DNA of 25,060 nucleotides from JBCBSK01 sp039819185 (GCA_039819185.1 JBCBSK010000038.1:1-25060); one strand, 5' to 3'; positions 8,105-16,806 are shown, numbered from the stretch's first letter. The notes: a model not told the origin generated them from the letters alone. A program made the numbers and translations.

Positions 8105-9471
8105 CGCGCCACCTCCCAATCGGTTGTCAGGTCGCCGGTCTCAGGGTCCTTGCGGTCCATGAGCTGGATGCCCATGGCGGCCAACTCGTCGCGAATGCGG
8201 TCGGCCGCGGCGAAGTCTTTTCGTTTGCGGGCGTCGAGCCGGGCGGTAATCGCCTGATCGATCTTGGCGGCATCGACATCGATCTGCGGTTCTTCTTCCG
8301 CAATGCCGAGCAGGTCGAGGCAATGCGCCAGACGCGCCAGAGCCTCGGGCGAAGACGCATCGTCCAGCGCGCTCAGCCGAGCAACAGCGAGCGGCGTGTT
8401 GAGATCATCCGAGAGCGCATCGAGGAAGTCGACGTCCGGGTCGAGGGTCACGGTGTCCATAGAGGCAAGCGTCCGACGCCAGCGCCGCAATTGGATCGAG
8501 GCTTCATGCAAAAGCGACACCGTCCAGTCGATCGGCTGGCGGTAGTGGGTCTTCAGCATCGCCAGACGCAGGACATCGCCGGACCACGACCGGCCGCCGA
8601 ATGTGTCGGTGGTCAGCAAATCACGGATGGTGATGAAGTTGCCGAGCGACTTCGACATCTTCTCGCCTTCAACCTGCAAGAACCCGTTGTGCATCCAGAC
8701 ATTGGCCATGACCTCGGTGCCATGAGCGCAGCGCGACTGGGCGAGTTCGTTCTCATGGTGCGGGAAAACCAGATCGATGCCGCCGCCATGGATATCGAAG
8801 ACCTCGCCGAGGAGCGCCTTGGACATTGCGGAGCACTCGATATGCCAGCCGGGCCGCCCCTCGCTCCACGGGCTTGGCCAAGAGGGCTCACCGGGCTTGG
8901 ACGGCTTCCACAACACGAAGTCCATCGGGTCTTTCTTGTAGGGCGCGACTTCGACGCGAGCGCCGGCATGCATTTCATCAAGGGAGCGCCGTGCCAGAGT
9001 GCCATAGTCCGGCATCGACCCGACCGAGAACAGGACATGGCCCTCCGCCGCATAGGCATGTCCCTTGCCGATCAGCGTCTCGATCATCGCAATCATATGC
9101 GGGATGTGCCCGGTCGCGCGCGGCTCGTGGGTCGGTGGAAGGCATCCAAGCGCTGCAACATCCACATGAAAATCGCGGATCGTCGTTTCGGTCAGGTCGG
9201 AGATCGGAACGCCGCGCTCGGCGGCGCGTGCGTTGATCTTGTCGTCGACATCGGTGAGGTTGCGAACATAGGTGACGTGGCGGTCACCATAAGCATGACG
9301 CAGAAGCCGGAACAAAACGTCGAAAACGATCAGCGGCCGGGCATTGCCGATATGGGCGAAGTCATAGACCGTAGGGCCACAGACATACATCCGCACATTG
9401 GCCGGATCGATCGGCGCAAAAACAGCCTTTTCTTTTGTCAGCGTGTTGTAGAGCTGAAGTGCCATTGACAC
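8101..9471 (-). CDS. cysS: Cysteinyl-tRNA synthetase
   Basis: Class I aminoacyl-tRNA synthetase of 456 aa that charges tRNA-Cys with cysteine. The N-terminal CGPTVYD (31-37), HIGN (40-43) and KMSKS (271-275) motifs are all present. The zinc ligands expected for the family are visible as Cys31, Cys213 (WHIEC), His238 and Glu242. The C-terminal helical anticodon domain ends with a normal MGIQLMDRKDPETG-type tail. The first codon is GTG (9469-9471) with GGGA about six bases upstream. An ATG two codons later (9463-9465) is an alternative, but its spacing from that site is too long. It is first in an operon with the 48-aa membrane protein and cimA. The full-length plus-strand frame opposite it is a shadow. 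Confidence 0.97.
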   Translation of the reverse strand: MSMALQLYNTLTKEKAVFAPIDPANVRMYVCGPTVYDFAHIGNARPLIVFDVLFRLLRHAYGDRHVTYVRNLTDVDDKINARAAERGVPISDLTETTIRDFHVDVAALGCLPPTHEPRATGHIPHMIAMIETLIGKGHAYAAEGHVLFSVGSMPDYGTLARRSLDEMHAGARVEVAPYKKDPMDFVLWKPSKPGEPSWPSPWSEGRPGWHIECSAMSKALLGEVFDIHGGGIDLVFPHHENELAQSRCAHGTEVMANVWMHNGFLQVEGEKMSKSLGNFITIRDLLTTDTFGGRSWSGDVLRLAMLKTHYRQPIDWTVSLLHEASIQLRRWRRTLASMDTVTLDPDVDFLDALSDDLNTPLAVARLSALDDASSPEALARLAHCLDLLGIAEEEPQIDVDAAKIDQAITARLDARKRKDFAAADRIRDELAAMGIQLMDRKDPETGDLTTDWEVAR

Positions 9472-9703
9472 ATGCGTTCCCTGTCAGAGCCACTGCCCTG
9501 CCGGCCGGCGCGGGTTCACGTTGTTCAAGATTTCAGGCGAACGGGAACGGCGACGGCCAGCGGTGCTAGCCGGTAATGATAATGCACCCGCAAATGTTGC
9601 GGATCGGTGATCGACGCAGTTCCATGCCCGCTTTATCGCTCGGCAGAAACCGAATGTCCATCCGCTGAACGCTGAAAGGGTTGGGTAAAGCGCGGGATCG
9701 GCC

Positions 9704-10336
9704 TCAGAGAGCGAAGCCGCGCCTGACAAGGTCCGCTCGCAGGTCTTCAGCGCCTGTGAACCGGATCGCATCGAAACCGACCTCGGCCGCGGCGATGCAG
9801 TTTGCTTCGACGTCATCGATGAAGATCGCACGGTCCGGATCAAGATCCGCCCGCTCGCACAACAGACGAAAGATCGCTGGGTCGGGTTTGATCAGCCGAA
9901 CCACGCCGGACACCACTTCGATGTCGAAAATGCCGAGAAACGGATAGGCGGCAACCGTCTCCGGCCACAGTTCAGCGGAGAAATTCGTGATCGCATGACA
10001 GGGCCAGCCCTGGCCTTTCAGTGTCTCCAGGATTGCGACGCTGCCATCGATCGCGCCTGGAATCGTCTCAAGCCAGTTGTCATAGAAAGCTGCGATCAGG
10101 CTGCGCTCTTCGGGAAATCGCTCGGTCAGCACCTCAATGGCTTCTGCACATGACCGGCCGCGATCCTGTTCCTTGTGCCAGTCCATGGTGACGACCTCCG
10201 CCAAGAACCAGGCGCGGCGGTCTGCGTCCGGGATCAGCCGCTCATAAAGCCGCTCGGGCCGCCAATTGACCAGAACATTGCCAACATCGAACACCACCGC
10301 ATCATAGCGCTCGCGCACATCTGCCCTACCGGTCAC
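9704..10336 (-). CDS. HAD-superfamily (subfamily IA) hydrolase
   Basis: 210-aa HAD phosphatase of the group that includes YihX-like sugar phosphatases and haloacid dehalogenases. Motif I is FDVGN at 16-20 with nucleophile Asp17. The second acid position is Gly, as in many DxGN members. Motif II is Thr117-Asn118, motif III Lys150 in LIKPDPAIF, and motif IV Asp174-Asp175 in IFIDD. A helical cap lies between motifs I and II. The start is GTG at 10334-10336 with a strong GGGAGGA five bases upstream. It is monocistronic. The 232 bases between its stop and cysS hold nothing I can name. The substrate cannot be predicted. Confidence 0.92.
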   Translation of the reverse strand: MTGRADVRERYDAVVFDVGNVLVNWRPERLYERLIPDADRRAWFLAEVVTMDWHKEQDRGRSCAEAIEVLTERFPEERSLIAAFYDNWLETIPGAIDGSVAILETLKGQGWPCHAITNFSAELWPETVAAYPFLGIFDIEVVSGVVRLIKPDPAIFRLLCERADLDPDRAIFIDDVEANCIAAAEVGFDAIRFTGAEDLRADLVRRGFAL

Positions 10337-10390
10337 TCTATTCCTCCCAGCCTGTTTCCCAAAGGCGTGGCAACCGCATCATGCATGAAA

Positions 10391-10403
10391 TAGATTCAAT
10401 CTA
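10391..10403. promoter_or_regulatory. 13-base perfect palindrome upstream of the HAD gene
   Basis: TAGATT-C-AATCTA is a perfect dyad 55 bases upstream of the HAD gene's GTG start. CATGCATG lies just beside it. It could be an operator or only AT-rich promoter sequence. Low confidence. Confidence 0.25.
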
Positions 10404-10513
10404 GTTGCAAAGTAAGGTTAAACACATCTTTCAATTGTGCAGCGCGCTGTCTGCATTTACCTTGTCTCCGCAAGTCACTTGAAAAAGCCGTGTATTTTGA
10501 GTATTGCTATGCT

Positions 10514-10583
10514 TGAATTTATTGCCAAACTCACTCTGCGCCAGAAAACGGCGGACCTCCTTGCGGTCCGCCGTTTTCATTTT
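10514..10583 (+). ncRNA. Candidate small RNA ending in a CCUCCUU-loop terminator
   Basis: The 295-base interval 10337-10631 is AT-richer than its surroundings and holds no convincing protein gene. On the plus strand TTGAAA (10479-10484) is followed after 17 bases by TATTGC (10502-10507), a possible promoter. About 40 bases beyond the expected start is a strong terminator hairpin (10545-10577) followed by TTTTCATTTTG. Its apex, with the closing CC, reads CCTCCTTGC and is complementary to a Shine-Dalgarno sequence. A short regulatory RNA would fit. Equally, the hairpin may simply end creA transcription from the other strand. Confidence 0.3.
10545..10577. terminator. Strong bidirectional intrinsic terminator
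   Basis: AAAACGGCGGACC (10545-10557) pairs perfectly with GGTCCGCCGTTTT (10565-10577) around a 7-base loop. A-rich and T-rich flanks give a U-tract on both strands. On the minus strand it lies about 55 bases after the creA stop and is the likely end of that transcript. On the plus strand it would end any transcript from the interval upstream. Confidence 0.8.
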
Positions 10584-10631
10584 GCCGACAAAATCTTAAC
10601 GCAAAAGGTTAACACCGGAAGATATTTACGT

Positions 10632-11147
10632 TCAGTCTTCCAGGTAATCACCACATCTTGGTGCCGGTTGATCGGCCCAGGGCATGATCGGCACGGTGGA
10701 CGTCGAGTTCTCGGGACTGCCCTCGATCAGCTTGTCGGTGTAGACGAGATAGACCAGCACATTGCGTGTCGCATCACAGCCGCGAACAATGCGCATACGC
10801 TTGAACATCACCGATCGGCGCATGCGAAACATTTCCTCGCCCTGCTCGAAGGGTCCGGTGAACGTAACCGGCCCGACCTGACGACACGCGAGCGAGACAA
10901 TGGACAACTCCTCGGCGATGCCGATCAAGCCCTCGAAGCCGCCCTTTTCCGGCACGGTGAAGTGGCAGGCCACGCCCTTAATGATCGGATCGTCGATGGC
11001 ATAGGTGGCGAGCTTGTGATCGGGCGTCAGCAAGTTGAACACGGTCGATTTGCGGAAGATCAGCTCGGGCTCGGGATCGCTTTGCGCGATGACGGCGCCC
11101 CCGCCGATGACAAGCGCCACAAAGCCAACAACGACACTGCGGATCAT
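10632..11147 (-). CDS. creA: CreA-family periplasmic protein
   Basis: 171-aa CreA-family protein. The N-terminal hydrophobic segment ending near GGGAVIAQ is a signal peptide, so the protein is exported. Family-typical stretches are TPDHKLATYAIDDPIIKGVA, a LACRQVGP near the middle, FKRMRIVR and a C-terminal VYTDKLIEGSPENSTSTVPI. CreA is widespread in proteobacteria and its biochemical role is not established. The start is taken as ATG at 11145-11147, with GGGAGA six bases upstream. A GTG two codons earlier would abut the ribosome-binding site. It is divergent from the DUF2865 gene across about 190 bases, with the bidirectional terminator downstream. Confidence 0.92.
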   Translation of the reverse strand: MIRSVVVGFVALVIGGGAVIAQSDPEPELIFRKSTVFNLLTPDHKLATYAIDDPIIKGVACHFTVPEKGGFEGLIGIAEELSIVSLACRQVGPVTFTGPFEQGEEMFRMRRSVMFKRMRIVRGCDATRNVLVYLVYTDKLIEGSPENSTSTVPIMPWADQPAPRCGDYLED

Positions 11148-11250
11148 GCTCACTCTCCCATGCGTCGGATGCGCCCTGCGCCGATCCGTCTAGCATGGGG
11201 TCGCGCCTTGTGCATCCGCGATCTTGTCGCCTTTGGGCGATTGCGAAATC

Positions 11251-11265
11251 TTAAGAAACCGTTAC
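11251..11265 (+). promoter_or_regulatory. CtrA-like box upstream of the DUF2865 gene
   Basis: TTAAGAAACCGTTAC matches the alphaproteobacterial CtrA pattern TTAA-N7-TTAA at seven of eight fixed positions. It lies in the divergent creA/DUF2865 interval, about 75 bases before the DUF2865 start. CtrA controls cell-cycle and envelope genes in this class. A single inexact match is weak evidence. Confidence 0.25.
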
Positions 11266-11339
11266 CATGCAGGGCGATCCGGGGGCGGCTGGATCGACGG
11301 CTTGCTGATCCTTCGTTCAGGCAGACCGGAGCAAAGTTC

Positions 11340-12548
11340 ATGCGTATATCCGCCCCTGTGCGGCCCGCTGGCCGGCCACGACGGTCTCTGTTCGGCATCT
11401 CCTCGCTTGCGGGATCCTCGATCCGAGTATCGCTCGTGCTCGGAGCGCTGACGGCCATGGTCGTCACGACGCCCGCGATTGCCTCCGTCTGCCGTGACCT
11501 GGAGGCAGAGCTGGCCTCAGCGCGGGGCGGTGGCCTGTCGCCGCGCGCGATCGCAAACCGCATGACCGGGCTCGCCCATGATGTCTCGCGTTTGCAAAGC
11601 GAAGCGCGTGCGATCGGCTGTGTCGAACGGCCGCGCTCCGCGGTCTGCCGGCCACTGTTGGCCGAGATCAACGCGCTGCGCTCTGAATATGAACGCCTCG
11701 ACGTACAACGCCAGCGCGGTGGCGCAGCGCCCAATCCGGCCCGCGAACGGCGGATCTTGGCCGCCCTCGGCGCCAACAATTGTGGAGCGCGCTATGCGGC
11801 CTACGCCCCGCAGCCGCGCCGCGCACCGGATCTCCTCGGGTCTGTCTTCGCACCAACCCGCGAAACGCCGCGCGCAGACCGCCAGCAACGCCAACAGCGC
11901 CAGGCCGCGGTGACCAATCGCCGTGCCGAGCCAGAGCGGCGCCAGCAACGCCGCGCTGCACCGGCCGCTCCGTTCGAAACCTACCGCACCGTTTGCGTCC
12001 GAACCTGCGATGGATTCTTCTGGCCGCTGAGCTTTTCGACCACCGCGGCAAACTTCGAAACCGATGCCCAGCTCTGCCAGGCAAGCTGCCCAGGCACCGA
12101 GGTCGCGCTTTATGCCAAACCGGCCCCGTTCGGTGAGACCGAGGAGATGCGCTCGGTCAGCACCGGCGGAGACTATACCGCGCTCGACAATGCGTTCCGC
12201 TATCGACGTGAGATCGTGCCGGGCTGCGGCTGCCCGACCGCAACCGAAATCGTTGCCCAGCGCCAGGCCGAAACGGCCATCGAGATCGTCCAGTTGACGG
12301 CCGGCGGAACGCTGCCGGAGAACACCATCAGCCTGCCCCGACCAAACCCGAAACGTGGCACGAACGATGACGGGCTGACCTTGGTCGATCTGGCCCCCGG
12401 CGACACGCCGGCCGACGGTGAACTGCCTTATCCGCGCGTTCACCCAGACCATGCGGCGGACTGGGTGGCGCTTAAGGACGAAATCGAGAATGCCCCGCCA
12501 CCGCCGATCCGCGTCGTCGGCCCATCGACGCCGATTCTGGTGCGGTGA
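11340..12548 (+). CDS. DUF2865-domain secreted protein
   Basis: 402-aa exported protein. After an arginine-rich N-terminus there is a hydrophobic segment (about residues 28-49) ending TTPAIAS, a likely signal peptide. A helical region follows (50-150). A basic Gln/Arg-rich linker follows (about 178-207), with repeats of RQQR. The DUF2865 core (about 214-300) has YRTVCVRTCDGFFWPLSFST, then CQASCPGTEVALY and FRYRR. Its paired cysteines suggest disulfides in the periplasm. The C-terminus is proline-rich. The ATG at 11340-11342 is chosen because GGAG sits eight bases upstream. A much longer upstream frame lacks a start signal and overlaps creA. It ends seven bases from convergent gltX. The function of DUF2865 is unknown. 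Confidence 0.9.
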   Translation: MRISAPVRPAGRPRRSLFGISSLAGSSIRVSLVLGALTAMVVTTPAIASVCRDLEAELASARGGGLSPRAIANRMTGLAHDVSRLQSEARAIGCVERPRSAVCRPLLAEINALRSEYERLDVQRQRGGAAPNPARERRILAALGANNCGARYAAYAPQPRRAPDLLGSVFAPTRETPRADRQQRQQRQAAVTNRRAEPERRQQRRAAPAAPFETYRTVCVRTCDGFFWPLSFSTTAANFETDAQLCQASCPGTEVALYAKPAPFGETEEMRSVSTGGDYTALDNAFRYRREIVPGCGCPTATEIVAQRQAETAIEIVQLTAGGTLPENTISLPRPNPKRGTNDDGLTLVDLAPGDTPADGELPYPRVHPDHAADWVALKDEIENAPPPPIRVVGPSTPILVR

Positions 12549-12555
12549 CGTTAGG

Positions 12556-13905
12556 TCAGGCGCTTGCGGCCTTCGTCAAGCGACGCAACATGCGCTCGCG
12601 GCCCATGATCGCTAGCAGTGGCGCCAGGTCAGGGCCATGAGTACGGCCGGTGAGCGCAAGCCGTAGCGGCATGAACAGCGCCTTGCCCTTGCGATCCGTC
12701 TCAGCTTTCAGCGCCCCGGTCCAGGCGCCCCAACTGGTCGCATCCAGATCAGCGGGTAGAAGCTCTGCGGCCCGAGCAACAAAGCAACGATCGTCATCAT
12801 CCAGCGTGACGTCGGGATCGGCTTCGCCGGAGACCACTGCCCACCAGTCGGTGATTTCCGGGAACGTCGTCAGGTTCTGCCGCACAGTGGTCCAGAAGGC
12901 GTCCCCGCCGCCAACACCCGCCTCGGCAAGCCTGTCGCGGACATCCCCATAAGCGGTGTCGTGCAGCAGCTTGGCGTTGAGAGCCGGCAGATCGTCGGGA
13001 TCGAATTTTGCCGGCGCACGGGACACATCACCGAGATCTACCACATCCTGTAGCGCATCGAGATCGTGATGCGGTGCAACGGGATGCGAGGTGCCGATCA
13101 GCACTGCGAGGCATGCAACCGCCATCGGTTCAAGCCCCCGCTCGCGAAGGCTCTGAAGCGACAATGCACCGGAGCGCTTCGACAGCCCTTCGCCGGAAAT
13201 CGTTGTCAGCAGGTTGTGGTGGCCGAAGGCTGGGACCTCTCCGCCAAGTGCTTGGAACAGTTCGATCTGAACGGCGGTATTGGCGACGTGGTCCTCACCG
13301 CGAATGACATGAGTAACACCGAGCGCGATGTCATCGACGACCGATGGCAACGTATAGAGATAGCTGCCATCGGCGCGCACCAGAACGGGATCGGACAAGG
13401 ACGCGGCATCGATTTCCTGAGACCCGCGCACGAGATCGTCCCAGCCAACTGCCTCCTGATCGAGCAGGAACCGCCAATGAGGCTGGCGCCCGTCCACTTC
13501 GAGTGTGGCACGCTCATCTGCGCTCAAGGACAGGGCCGCCCGGTCATAGACCGGCGGTTGGCGCCGGGCGAGCTGTAGCTTGCGCTTCCGCTCAAGCTCT
13601 CCAGCGGTCTCGTACGCGGGATAGAGTCGGTCCATCTCACGCAGACGATCCGCCGCCGCATCATGCTCGGACGCACGCTCGGACTGGCGCACCTCGATAT
13701 CGGGCACGATGCCAGTCCAGGCGAGATCGTCTCGAATCGCGGCAATATACTCCTCGCGGCTGCGCTCGGGATCGGTATCGTCAAAGCGCAGGACGAAATT
13801 GCCGCCACGCCGCTTGGCATAGAGCCAGTTGAACAGTGCCGTGCGTAAGTTGCCGATGTGAATGAGCCCGGTTGGCGACGGCGCGAAGCGTACGGTGACG
13901 GTCAT
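12556..13905 (-). CDS. gltX: Glutamyl-tRNA synthetase, form without the zinc cysteines
   Basis: Class I synthetase of 449 aa that attaches glutamate to tRNA-Glu. In bacteria using GatCAB it may also act on tRNA-Gln. The N-terminal FAPSPTGLIHIGN (7-19) contains the HIGH-type site, and GLSKR at 240-244 is the KMSKS-type loop. Where many GluRS proteins have a zinc-binding CxC, this one reads YPAYETAGELE (95-105) with no cysteine, as seen in one of the two alphaproteobacterial GluRS types. GGAGA precedes the ATG by about seven bases. It converges on the DUF2865 gene with a seven-base gap. I see no second gltX in the window. Whether this is the main or the accessory enzyme cannot be decided here. 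Confidence 0.95.
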   Translation of the reverse strand: MTVTVRFAPSPTGLIHIGNLRTALFNWLYAKRRGGNFVLRFDDTDPERSREEYIAAIRDDLAWTGIVPDIEVRQSERASEHDAAADRLREMDRLYPAYETAGELERKRKLQLARRQPPVYDRAALSLSADERATLEVDGRQPHWRFLLDQEAVGWDDLVRGSQEIDAASLSDPVLVRADGSYLYTLPSVVDDIALGVTHVIRGEDHVANTAVQIELFQALGGEVPAFGHHNLLTTISGEGLSKRSGALSLQSLRERGLEPMAVACLAVLIGTSHPVAPHHDLDALQDVVDLGDVSRAPAKFDPDDLPALNAKLLHDTAYGDVRDRLAEAGVGGGDAFWTTVRQNLTTFPEITDWWAVVSGEADPDVTLDDDDRCFVARAAELLPADLDATSWGAWTGALKAETDRKGKALFMPLRLALTGRTHGPDLAPLLAIMGRERMLRRLTKAASA

Positions 13906-14086
13906 GCGCTCTCTCCATACCGTTGCTGCTTGGCGTCCAAGTCTTGCATACGCGCCCTCTCAGGTGCCATGTCGCCGCCGAAGCGCAGGCTTGCGATCGG
14001 CACGACCGAAATCACCCTGGTACGACTACGATCGCTTTCGCCGATACGCGCCACGAACACAAGCCCCGCCAACCGGACCGCCAGTC

Positions 14087-15304
14087 ATGACCAGCTATCG
14101 CAACTCCGAGCCCCGCCCGCCAATCATGCAAGGCACACCTCCGCCGGCGGACTGGCGCGTGCCGTTCATTGACTGGGATCGGCCACCCTGGAACCGCTGG
14201 GCATTCCAGAACGTTCGCCAGATCATGCCGACGGCCGAAGTCTGGCGCGGCACGGGACCAGGACGCGACCTTCCCGAGGATCTCCGTGACGTCGGTCACG
14301 TCGAGGTCACCGGCACGGACGGCCAAACACGCACGATCGACGCGTTTTTAGACGAGACCTATACCGACGGCTTCATCGTGCTGAAGGGCGGTCAGATCAT
14401 CCATGAGAGCTATTTCAACGGGATGACGCGGCGCTCCCTCCACCTGTCGCAGTCGGTCGCGAAATCGGTTACCGCGATGAGCGCCGGAGCGCTGATCGGA
14501 GACGGCGTGCTCGATCCCGGCACGCTGTTGACCGACTACATTCCTGAGCTTGCTGAGACAGCCTATGCCGGGGCGACGCTACAGCATGTTCTCGACATGA
14601 CGAGCGGCGCCCGGTTCTCCGAAGACTATACCGACCGCTATTCGGATATTGGCGCCATGGATGTCGCGTCCGCCTGGAAACCCGCACCGGATGGCACCCG
14701 GCGGGAAGACTTCCCCGATTGTGTTTTCGATCAGATGCTCACGCTCAAGACCCTGGAAGCCGAACATGGATCGCGCTTCCTCTACCGCTCGATTGAGACC
14801 GACGTTGTCGCCCATTGCATGGAGCGGGCTACGGGCAAGCGGCTGCCGGAGATCGTCTCCGACGCGCTGTGGTCCGGCGTTGGCGCGGACGAAAGTGCCT
14901 GCTTCACCGTCGACACGTCAGGCTATGCGCTGGCCTGTGGTGGGTTCAACGCAACGCTGAGGGACTATGCCCGCTTCGGACTGCTGGTGCTGGGCGGCGG
15001 AGCCTGGAACGGCCGTCAGGTGATCCCGCAAGCCTGGATCGACGACACCTTCTCAGGCCCGCATGGCCTGTTTAACGATGCCGGTCGAGAGCTCTTTCCA
15101 AATGGTGCCTATCGCAACCAGTTCTGGATCGAGGACAACGACCGTCAAACCATTCTGGCCCGCGGGGTGTTCGGCCAGATGATCTTCATCTCGCGCGATC
15201 TCGATTGCGTCGCAGTCAAGCTCTCGACCTGGCCCGATTTCCGCAACACGTTCTACGACGACCTGACCCGGCGCGCGATCCGCGCCATCGCCGAGGCGGT
15301 GTAA
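14087..15304 (+). CDS. Serine hydrolase of the beta-lactamase/NylB-like family
   Basis: 405-aa serine hydrolase of the penicillin-binding/class C beta-lactamase fold. It is closest in appearance to 6-aminohexanoate-dimer hydrolase-like (NylB) and esterase proteins. The catalytic SxxK is SVAK at 123-126, in HLSQSVAKS. The following YIPEL, TLQHVLDMTSG and ARFSEDY blocks are family-typical. A C-terminal FGQMIFISRDLDCVAVKLST strand completes the fold. No signal peptide is visible, so it is probably cytosolic. The ATG at 14087 is chosen because upstream codons of the frame overlap the gltX start and look non-coding. A ribosome-binding site is not obvious. It converges on glnT with a 40-base gap. 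The substrate (amide or ester) is unknown. Confidence 0.9.
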   Translation: MTSYRNSEPRPPIMQGTPPPADWRVPFIDWDRPPWNRWAFQNVRQIMPTAEVWRGTGPGRDLPEDLRDVGHVEVTGTDGQTRTIDAFLDETYTDGFIVLKGGQIIHESYFNGMTRRSLHLSQSVAKSVTAMSAGALIGDGVLDPGTLLTDYIPELAETAYAGATLQHVLDMTSGARFSEDYTDRYSDIGAMDVASAWKPAPDGTRREDFPDCVFDQMLTLKTLEAEHGSRFLYRSIETDVVAHCMERATGKRLPEIVSDALWSGVGADESACFTVDTSGYALACGGFNATLRDYARFGLLVLGGGAWNGRQVIPQAWIDDTFSGPHGLFNDAGRELFPNGAYRNQFWIEDNDRQTILARGVFGQMIFISRDLDCVAVKLSTWPDFRNTFYDDLTRRAIRAIAEAV

Positions 15305-15344
15305 TCCGCCGCCGAGTGTTCGGCCTCGTGCCGTTGCTACAGGG

Positions 15345-16652
15345 TCAGCAATCCAGCGTCGTCTGCCTCTCCCAGTCGCTGAGATGGCTCTTGAACTCGT
15401 TCCAGTCGGCCAGTTTGAGCTTCACGTAAGCCGAGATCGTCTCGGAGCCGAGCGCTTGGGCAAGCTCTGTATTCGCCTCGAGGCCACGCAGCGCATCGAG
15501 CAGGTTGAGCGGCAGCTTCTTGGCATCCCCCGCCTTGTCGGCCTCGGTATACATGTTGATATCGAGACGCGGGCCGGGATCGCGTGCTTCGGCGATCCCA
15601 TCGAGACCAGCTGCCAGCACCGTGGCCGGCATCAGATAGGGATTCGCTGCACCATCCGCGAGACGCAGTTCGAAGCGGCCCGGATCGGGGATCCGCACCA
15701 TGTGTGTGCGGTTGTTGCCGCCATAGGTGACCGTGTTCGGTGACCAGGTCGCACCAGACGCCGTGACCGGCGCATTGATACGCTTGTAGGAGTTCACCGT
15801 CGGATTGGTGATCGCACACATCGCGGTCGCATGATGCATCAGTCCGCCGAGGAACTGATAGCTGAGGGCAGACATGCCAAGCTCGCCGGCATCATCCTCG
15901 AACAGATTGGTTTCGCCGGTCTGATCCCAGATGCTGACATGCATGTGGCAGCCATTGCCGGTCAGATGCGCGAAGGGCTTGGGCATGAAGGTCGCGCGAA
16001 GCTCGTGCTTTTCCGCGATCGACTTGACCATGAACTTGAAAAAGGCATGGCGGTCCGCGGTCACCAGGCTGTCGGTGTAGTCCCAGTTCATCTCGAACTG
16101 GCCGTTGGCGTCCTCATGATCGTTCTGATAGGGGCCCCAGCCGAGCGTCTGCATCGCGTCGCAGATTTCGCTGATGACGTCATAGCGGCGCATCAGGGCC
16201 GAGACATCGTAGCACGGCTTGGCTTGGGTGTCGGCCGGATCGGAGATCGCATCGCCTTGCGGTGTGATGAGGAAGTATTCGCATTCGACCCCGTGCTTGG
16301 GCCGGTAGCCGGCGTCACGCGCAGCCTTCAGAACCCGCTTTAGCGTGTTGCGCGGCGCGTGCGCGACCTCCTCACCGTTCATGTAGAGGTCAGCCGCCAG
16401 CCAGCCGACATTGGGTTTCCATGGCAATTGGATCAAGCTGTCGGGATCGGGGATCGCGAACATGTCCGCATCCGCCGGCGTCATATCGAGCCAGGCGGCG
16501 AAACCGGCAAACCCTGCCCCGTCACGCGCCATGCCGGTGATTGCCGAGGCCGGCACGAGCTTGGCTCGCATCACGCCGAACAGATCAACGAACGAGATCA
16601 GGAAATACTCAATGCCCTTGTCCTTGGCCTCCTGGGCCAGATCGGCTGCCAT
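15345..16652 (-). CDS. glnT: GlnT/GmaS-type glutamine synthetase-family enzyme
   Basis: 435-aa member of the glutamine synthetase family in the GlnT ('type III' in rhizobia)/gamma-glutamylmethylamide synthetase branch. It forms an ATP-dependent amide of glutamate with ammonia or methylamine. The N-terminal beta-grasp segment contains YFLISFVDLFGVMRAKLVP. Catalytic regions include VECEYFL, QFEMNW, LTGNGCHMHVSIWD and GNNRTHMVRIPDPGRFELR. Where GSI-beta enzymes carry the adenylylated tyrosine (NLYDLP), this protein reads LPLNLLDALRG, so GlnE-type control is not expected. GGGGA lies about eight bases upstream of the ATG. It is last in the glxB-GFA-glxC-glxD cluster, 154 bases after the small coiled-coil gene, so it may have its own promoter. 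Sequence alone does not separate GlnT from GmaS. Confidence 0.88.
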   Translation of the reverse strand: MAADLAQEAKDKGIEYFLISFVDLFGVMRAKLVPASAITGMARDGAGFAGFAAWLDMTPADADMFAIPDPDSLIQLPWKPNVGWLAADLYMNGEEVAHAPRNTLKRVLKAARDAGYRPKHGVECEYFLITPQGDAISDPADTQAKPCYDVSALMRRYDVISEICDAMQTLGWGPYQNDHEDANGQFEMNWDYTDSLVTADRHAFFKFMVKSIAEKHELRATFMPKPFAHLTGNGCHMHVSIWDQTGETNLFEDDAGELGMSALSYQFLGGLMHHATAMCAITNPTVNSYKRINAPVTASGATWSPNTVTYGGNNRTHMVRIPDPGRFELRLADGAANPYLMPATVLAAGLDGIAEARDPGPRLDINMYTEADKAGDAKKLPLNLLDALRGLEANTELAQALGSETISAYVKLKLADWNEFKSHLSDWERQTTLDC

Positions 16653-16722
16653 GGTTCAAGTCCCCCATTGGAAGTGGTATTGTCGTTTAGGAAGGTAACC
16701 GCGCAGAACGCTGGTCTTCACG

Positions 16723-16744
16723 GCGCCACAGATATCCGCGGCGC
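16723..16744. promoter_or_regulatory. Imperfect 22-base dyad upstream of glnT
   Basis: GCGCCACAGAT followed directly by ATCCGCGGCGC forms a spacerless dyad with 9 of 11 matching positions, centred on GATATC. It lies 71 bases before the glnT ATG in the 154-base gap after the coiled-coil gene. It could be an operator. A chance GC-rich palindrome is possible. Confidence 0.25.
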
Positions 16745-16806
16745 AGCGAAACAGTCTGTCTTGTTGTGATTGACGCAGGCGCGAGACGCGCAGCCGAGAT
16801 CGCCGC

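Noticed and set aside
8044..9468. 474-codon plus-strand open frame opposite cysS
   Set aside because: It is a shadow of the high-GC cysS gene. Its composition is arginine-rich and low in structure, with no start signal.
10594..10612. TTAACGCAAAAGGTTAA as a CtrA site
   Set aside because: The half-sites are nine bases apart instead of seven.
10437..11339. Long plus-strand extension of the DUF2865 frame (703 codons in total)
   Set aside because: It runs antisense to creA, has no ribosome-binding site and its translation is unlike any protein. The real start with GGAG is at 11340.
13862..14086. 75-codon N-terminal extension of the serine hydrolase
   Set aside because: It overlaps the gltX start, is arginine/proline-rich and does not resemble the family.
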